NCBI GenBank assembly: GCA_029263395.1
Contig: JAJCXO010000104.1
Coordinates: forward strand, 1-64,000
Length of the DNA: 64,000 bases
Direction: 5' to 3'
Source: Acidobacteriota bacterium
Lineage (GTDB): Bacteria; Acidobacteriota; Thermoanaerobaculia; Multivoradales; J023
This document shows positions 59,696 through 64,000 of the stretch, piece by piece. The notes under the pieces are model-generated. The model worked only from the letters and a program-made list of their open reading frames with translations. It had not been told where the DNA came from and did no database searches. Numbering within the stretch: position 1 is the first letter of the stretch; the number at the start of each line of letters is the position of its first letter. Made by a program: the position numbers and the translations under genes.

Positions 59696-60694
59696 ATGTT
59701 GAATTTTATCCATGTCAATGCCTCCGACTTAACACGGGTCGAAGTACTCATGCATACCCTTGCACGAGGCGACTCAACCGATGGGTTAGGAAAAATCGCC
59801 AGCGAGCACATAGGCAACGGCGGCAAGCGGATTCGGGCCCAGCTTGCTCTGACTGCCGCCAAAGCGGTCGATGCGGAGATCGATGCTGCGCCCTGGGCGA
59901 CCGCCTGCGAATTACTTCACAATGCCAGCTTGATTCATGACGACATTCAAGATGGAGACCAGTTTCGCAGACAGAAGAAATCAATCTGGGCAGAATACGG
60001 ATTTGCACAGGCGATCAATGCGGGTGATCTCTTGTTGATGCTGCCATTGACTGCCGTCGATCGACTAACGTGTCCTGATCACATGAAGTGGAACTTGACG
60101 CGGGCGCTGATTCGGCGAGCACAGGCGGCTGCAAGAGGCCAAGCCCTCGAGCTCAGCATCCGACAAAACATCAACTCTACTTGGGCTGAGTGGAGTCATG
60201 CCTATCAGGGCAAGACTGGCGAGCTCCTGGCGTTGCCGCTCGAGGGAGCCGCATTATTAGGCGGCCTCCCGACCGAGGCGGCAAAGATATTGGGTAACAT
60301 CTTTCGTAAGTTCGGTATCGTTTATCAGATATGGAATGACATTGGGCAAACATTGAGCTTAACAAAGCAAACTACTCCGAAAGATTTGTCCTCGTTAGGC
60401 ATTCTACTGATCACGCACCTTCAGCTCCAACCCGAGGACTCATCACTGGCGGCGCTGACACTTGCATCAAAAGAAGGATGCCCAAGAGCTGCCTCTGAAC
60501 TTTTGGATCGAATTCACCGAGGCAGTGGGATTCACGAACTGCTCGAACGAGGCGAAGATATTCTTGAAACTATTCGGAGAGACCCGGCCCTAGCAGCTTA
60601 TCCTGGCTTGCAGGAGCTTGCCGAGGATCTTGCGACGCTCAGCCCCCTGCACGGGCAAATACCCATGCAGTCTGCCATCGCAAGTTATTCGTGA
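59696..60694 (+). CDS. Polyprenyl synthetase-like protein with degenerate second motif
   Basis: A 332-residue trans-isoprenyl diphosphate synthase fold. 'GGKRIRAQL' and the first Asp-rich motif 'DDIQD' (82-86, with RR at 91-92) are intact, as is 'QGKTGELLALPLEGAALLGG'. The second Asp-rich motif, normally DDxxD, is N214-D-I-G-Q218. In this operon a crtE-type geranylgeranyl diphosphate synthase is expected, but lost carboxylates would weaken Mg binding. Base composition is more A/T-rich than crtI-blh, suggesting a separate origin. It ends the operon. Confidence 0.8.
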   Translation: MLNFIHVNASDLTRVEVLMHTLARGDSTDGLGKIASEHIGNGGKRIRAQLALTAAKAVDAEIDAAPWATACELLHNASLIHDDIQDGDQFRRQKKSIWAEYGFAQAINAGDLLLMLPLTAVDRLTCPDHMKWNLTRALIRRAQAAARGQALELSIRQNINSTWAEWSHAYQGKTGELLALPLEGAALLGGLPTEAAKILGNIFRKFGIVYQIWNDIGQTLSLTKQTTPKDLSSLGILLITHLQLQPEDSSLAALTLASKEGCPRAASELLDRIHRGSGIHELLERGEDILETIRRDPALAAYPGLQELAEDLATLSPLHGQIPMQSAIASYS

Positions 60695-60923
60695 CCTGAT
60701 TACCCTCACTCCCTATGGGACCAACTCTGTTCCCTGCCTGAGTTGGGCATTCGGCAACTGATCGACGATCCACTGGATCAACTGAATCGCCTTGTCGACC
60801 AGCCCCCATTGCGTGACGTGGGTGCCAAGGTCGTCGACTGCCAGACCCTCGTCACAATCCCTGGTATAGTTCTTTCTAGTCATTCGAAAGGGCGCGTATC
60901 AGGGGGGCTATCGAGGAGGAGTC

Positions 60924-62846
60924 ATGCAAGAAGGCCAAAGCAGAGCCCAGTTCTTTCAGAACAATCCCAAGGCGAGTGCCTGGGCGGCATTAGACGACGC
61001 TACCAACCAACAGAAGAAGATCACCCCTGGCCCCATCAAGCTCAAGAAGGGCCAATTCGAAGGCAAACGGGCGATCATTCTTGGTGCTGGTGTTGCCGGA
61101 CTGACCACAGCCTACGAGTTGCTCGCTCAGGACTGCGGTATGCACGTGACGGTGTTGGAAGCTCAGAATCGCACCGGAGGCCGCTGCCTGAGCCTACGGA
61201 CCGGGGACACGTTGACCGAAGACGTCAACAGCAAGCTCTTCGACTCCAAACCTGGCAAAACCCAAGTTGTTCGCTTTAAACACCCGGTCGGTGACAGCGA
61301 GCCCTACCTGAACGCAGGTCCTGGACGTATTCCGTCGAGCCATAAACGACTGTTGGCCTATCTCGAACGGTTCGGGGTGGCGGTCGAAGTTTACGTCATG
61401 AATTCCGAGTCCAACCTGGTCCAAATGAAGGGCGGTCCCCATGGCAAGAAGCCGGTGGTTTACCGTCAGTTGGATCACAACACCCGCGGCTGGCTGGCCC
61501 AGATGGTTTACGAGAAGGCCGACGAGTTGCTGCAATGCACTGGGATCGATATTCCGGAAGAGGACCTCGACACTCGAGCAGAGCAGTTGCGAGATCTGAT
61601 GATCTCGTTCGGCGAGTTGATTGCTGACGGCTGTAACAAGGGAAAGTACGTGCCCACCGCGGGCCAAGACGGTCTCGAGAATGCCCGCTCGCGGGCGGGA
61701 TTCGAAGTGCTGCCGGGAGTTGATGCCGGCGTCATCGCCAAAGCCATCGATCTGGACACCCTTCTGAAATCCAAGTTTTGGAGCAAAACCCGTTTTTTTC
61801 AACCCGTCGACTTCTTGTGGCAGCCGACCCTATTCCAGCCCGTCGGCGGCATGGACCGGGTGCAACACTCGTTTGCCCAGCAGGTGGCGGCACTGGGAGG
61901 CGATATCCATTTGAACAGCCCGGTAAAATCGATTGATTGGGATCACAAACGTAAAGAATTTGTGATCCAAGTCAGTCAGATCGGCACTCAAAAGACCCTC
62001 GAATACCGTGCCGACTACTGTTTCAGCAACATCGCCATGCCGTTTCTGAAACGTCTTCTTTCCAAGAATCTTCAGGACGAATGTTCCACCAAAGGTTTCT
62101 CTGCTGACTTCAAGGCCAGCCTCCAGGCAGTTTATCAGTCACAATTCGAGCCGACGGAAAAGCCGGACAAACACGGTTACGTGGCTAGATTCCTGGCCAA
62201 TACGACCAAGGTGGGCTGGCAGGCGAACCGTAAGCTCTGGCAAGGCAGTCCGATGGTCGCTCGCCACGACGACGGGTGCAACGAGGACATCGTGGGCGTT
62301 CGCGACTCGGAGGTTGGCGTAGTGCCAATCTTCGGCGGTATCTCCTGGACCGACGACGAGATCGCCCAGATCTGGTATCCATCCGACAGTTACCACAACA
62401 AAAAAGGCGTCTTGACCGGTGCCTACAACTTCTCGAAGACCGCCTATAAATGGGGGAAATTGCCCATCAAACACAGGCTAAAGAAAGCCCGGAAGGGCGC
62501 TGCGAAGTTCGGTAAACCCTTTGGTGCGGGACTGCGGGACGGTGTCGCTATCGCCTGGCAGAACATGCCGCACATCAAAGGCGGCTGGGCACAGTGGCAC
62601 GTTGTGGACCAGGCGGTTACTCACTTCAATGTGCTAGACCAAGGCACCGGGGTGGCGAGCGCCAAGGGCAAGATATCCCCACCCGTGTTTTTTGTTATTG
62701 GCGATCAGATCTCGTCGTTACCCGGTTGGCAGGAAGGTGCAATCGCCTCGGCACTGAACGCCCTCAGCCGGATGGCTCGGCCAGACCTAGAGATCCCGCA
62801 TTTGCGGGCTTTGCCGGACACCCGCTTGATGGTTGAAGGCGTCTGA
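60924..62846 (+). CDS. Flavin-dependent amine / L-amino acid oxidase
   Basis: A 640-residue FAD oxidoreductase. 'RAIILGAGVAGLTTAYELL' and 'VTVLEAQNRTGGRC' are the FAD-binding blocks. 'YLNAGPGRIPSSHKRLLAYLERFGV' resembles L-amino acid oxidases, and 'PVFFVIGDQISSLPGWQEGAIASALNAL' is the C-terminal FAD signature of the monoamine oxidase family. No signal peptide. GAGGAGG precedes the ATG. It follows the rhodopsin operon by 229 bp in the same direction and may have its own promoter. The substrate cannot be told. Confidence 0.85.
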   Translation: MQEGQSRAQFFQNNPKASAWAALDDATNQQKKITPGPIKLKKGQFEGKRAIILGAGVAGLTTAYELLAQDCGMHVTVLEAQNRTGGRCLSLRTGDTLTEDVNSKLFDSKPGKTQVVRFKHPVGDSEPYLNAGPGRIPSSHKRLLAYLERFGVAVEVYVMNSESNLVQMKGGPHGKKPVVYRQLDHNTRGWLAQMVYEKADELLQCTGIDIPEEDLDTRAEQLRDLMISFGELIADGCNKGKYVPTAGQDGLENARSRAGFEVLPGVDAGVIAKAIDLDTLLKSKFWSKTRFFQPVDFLWQPTLFQPVGGMDRVQHSFAQQVAALGGDIHLNSPVKSIDWDHKRKEFVIQVSQIGTQKTLEYRADYCFSNIAMPFLKRLLSKNLQDECSTKGFSADFKASLQAVYQSQFEPTEKPDKHGYVARFLANTTKVGWQANRKLWQGSPMVARHDDGCNEDIVGVRDSEVGVVPIFGGISWTDDEIAQIWYPSDSYHNKKGVLTGAYNFSKTAYKWGKLPIKHRLKKARKGAAKFGKPFGAGLRDGVAIAWQNMPHIKGGWAQWHVVDQAVTHFNVLDQGTGVASAKGKISPPVFFVIGDQISSLPGWQEGAIASALNALSRMARPDLEIPHLRALPDTRLMVEGV

Positions 62847-62894
62847 CGGAGGCATCCAACATCGTCCGCGGGCTCTGGTGGCCGGAGCCCGCAA

Positions 62895-62955
62895 AGACGA
62901 TGGTTGACTAAGTACGGTGGTCGATTAGATGCGGCGGTCGATCAAGTACCGTGGC
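62895..62955. repeat. 17-bp degenerate tandem repeat
   Basis: Three units of the form GTCGAT.A.GT.CGGTG lie between the convergent genes, after a GCGGGCTC/GAGCCCGC hairpin (62868-62893) that may stop transcription from the oxidase. Confidence 0.55.
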
Positions 62956-64000
62956 CTACTGAATATTGTCCTTGGCCGACGCGGAGACCATCGGGTCCCC
63001 TGGATTTCCGTCACTGTCGTACGGAGTGATGACGTAAAAGATTTCGGTGTCGCCGTTGCCAGCAACACCGTAAAACGGATCACCAGGGTTGTCGTCGTAA
63101 TCATCCCGGTCGAGACTCCAGCCGGTGGCGCCATCGATCGGACGATGATTGTCTAGGATGAAGCTGGGACCAGGCACGGAGCTGTTCTTGTAGTACCACT
63201 GAACGGTGTGGGTACCTTCCATGCCGTTGCCTCCGCTGAACCCAGTCGCAAATTTTGCGGCAGTCCAGACGTTCGCAATCCTGTCGAACGATGTGGACCT
63301 GAAGCGGTCCGCATCTTGGATGTAGGGAAACTGAGGGAACTGATTTCGTGGCCAGAGCTCCTGGGTATGGCTATAAATCGTCGCGATTTCAGCGGCGTTG
63401 AATTCGCCTCTGGTGGCCAGAAGCGCCCGAAAATGCATCGCTAGAGGGTGGGCGTTGGTCCCGAGCTTGAGCTCTTTGAGCTCAAATGGGTTGATCAGGA
63501 ACGCGTCGATCGCCAAGACCTCGTCGACAAAAACTTTGAGACTGCGGTCGTCGCCGATCTTGACCCTGACAATCGAATCCTGCGCTAGCCGCGGGCGCTC
63601 GGTGAAGGGCGAGTAGAACTTCTCGCCACTGGGGCCAAAAAAGGCAATACCCCGACCGGCGGGGAAATTTGAGCTCGGCGCTTCTTCGAAGACCTTGATC
63701 GTGAACGAGCCCGTCACAAAACCTTCACGGACTCTGCCATTCCAACGCCTGAAGCACAGGACGATATCTACCGCGCCGTCGACATCGGTGATGCGTCCCG
63801 GATTCGTCTGGTATTCAGCGGCCGAGCCATTAAAGATCTGTAGGTAGCGATCCCAATCACCTCGGTCGACATAACGTGGAGCGGGTCCCAGGGAACCGTA
63901 CCAGAGTCTTGCCGGGTCGAAGTCGCCACTGATGTGCTCGAGATGTGGGGTATCGGGAAGAGCGCTCCCGAACGCTTCAAAGGACCTGACGCTCGCTCCA
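62956..64000 (-). CDS. Uncharacterised protein, 5' part beyond the window
   Basis: The minus frame is open from the window edge to a TAG at 62956, giving at least 347 residues. Readable parts are 'HLEHISGDFDPARLWYGSLG', 'RGDWDRYLQIFNGSAAEYQTNPGRITDVDGAVDIVLCFRRW', 'EGRVREGFVTGSFTIKVF'-like strands and 'VQWYYKNSSVPGPSFILDNHRPIDGATGWSLD', ending in Asp/Gly-rich loops. It looks like an extracellular beta-rich protein. The start lies outside the window, and an internal GTG at 63717 is unlikely to be the real start. No family recognised. Confidence 0.6.
   Translation of the reverse strand, partial: GASVRSFEAFGSALPDTPHLEHISGDFDPARLWYGSLGPAPRYVDRGDWDRYLQIFNGSAAEYQTNPGRITDVDGAVDIVLCFRRWNGRVREGFVTGSFTIKVFEEAPSSNFPAGRGIAFFGPSGEKFYSPFTERPRLAQDSIVRVKIGDDRSLKVFVDEVLAIDAFLINPFELKELKLGTNAHPLAMHFRALLATRGEFNAAEIATIYSHTQELWPRNQFPQFPYIQDADRFRSTSFDRIANVWTAAKFATGFSGGNGMEGTHTVQWYYKNSSVPGPSFILDNHRPIDGATGWSLDRDDYDDNPGDPFYGVAGNGDTEIFYVITPYDSDGNPGDPMVSASAKDNIQ

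Overview
The window is high-GC bacterial chromosome with no rRNA or tRNA that I could see. Several protein signatures recall Acidobacteriota, most likely Thermoanaerobaculia. These are a secreted protease and LPMO with 'FWFF..LVKVLDGC' and 'SGFETGDTSEWS' type C-termini, AAA/DUF4143 ATPases, FG-GAP repeats and a DUF4388 response regulator. This placement is from memory of the families, not from a search.

Region 1 (1-20.2 kb) is an accessory and defence island. It holds a DUF559 protein, several toxin-antitoxin modules (BrnA with a BrnT remnant, UPF0175/PIN, two VapBC-like pairs of which one toxin is internally deleted, and a RelE/ParE pair), a HEPN-like protein and an AAA/DUF4143 ATPase. Its core is a tightly coupled minus-strand operon of about 11 kb. 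In transcription order this encodes a DUF499 ATPase, a small PglZ-domain protein, a DUF1156 DNA methyltransferase, an unknown 173-residue protein, a SNF2 helicase, a DUF429 protein and a broken TM0106/RecB-like nuclease. The set resembles BREX but is not a canonical BREX operon. An hsdM fragment cut by a GC-rich palindromic repeat lies beside it.

Region 2 (20.2-39.6 kb) is a gene-decay and repeat zone. It contains a truncated multicopper oxidase, an AlkB-like fragment, a C39-like peptidase and a coiled-coil gene behind a consensus sigma-54 promoter. A roughly 2000-codon gene here is split by a frameshift. A secreted trypsin-like protease with a 19-Asp linker, a metalloprotease-like FG-GAP protein, an ATPase and a lectin-like gene follow. 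Three decayed arrays with a 41-42 bp period and a palindrome at the centre of most units lie at about 24.95, 31.24 and 38.81 kb. Many gene fragments abut them.

Region 3 (39.6-49.1 kb) carries an ATP-grasp protein, a membrane protein, a MarR regulator with a Cys/His-rich tail and its probable target gene (shared operator-like sites), an AA10 LPMO, and a minus-strand cluster. That cluster has two di-haem cytochromes c and two tandem membrane proteins that look like PaxB/Pyr4-type terpene cyclases.

Region 4 (49.5-62.8 kb) is a light-related operon. A LOV-domain histidine kinase, a response regulator with DUF4388, a possible Roadblock-like protein and an Ala/Pro-linker protein lead directly into a microbial rhodopsin. 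The carotenoid-to-retinal genes crtI, crtB, crtY and blh follow, then a secreted coiled-coil protein and a polyprenyl synthetase with a degenerate second Asp-rich motif. A flavin amine oxidase comes next. The rhodopsin has a D-T-K motif (Lys at the proton-donor position). The arrangement suggests that blue-light sensing, regulation and retinal-based phototrophy are genetically linked. The window ends inside a large secreted-type gene on the minus strand.
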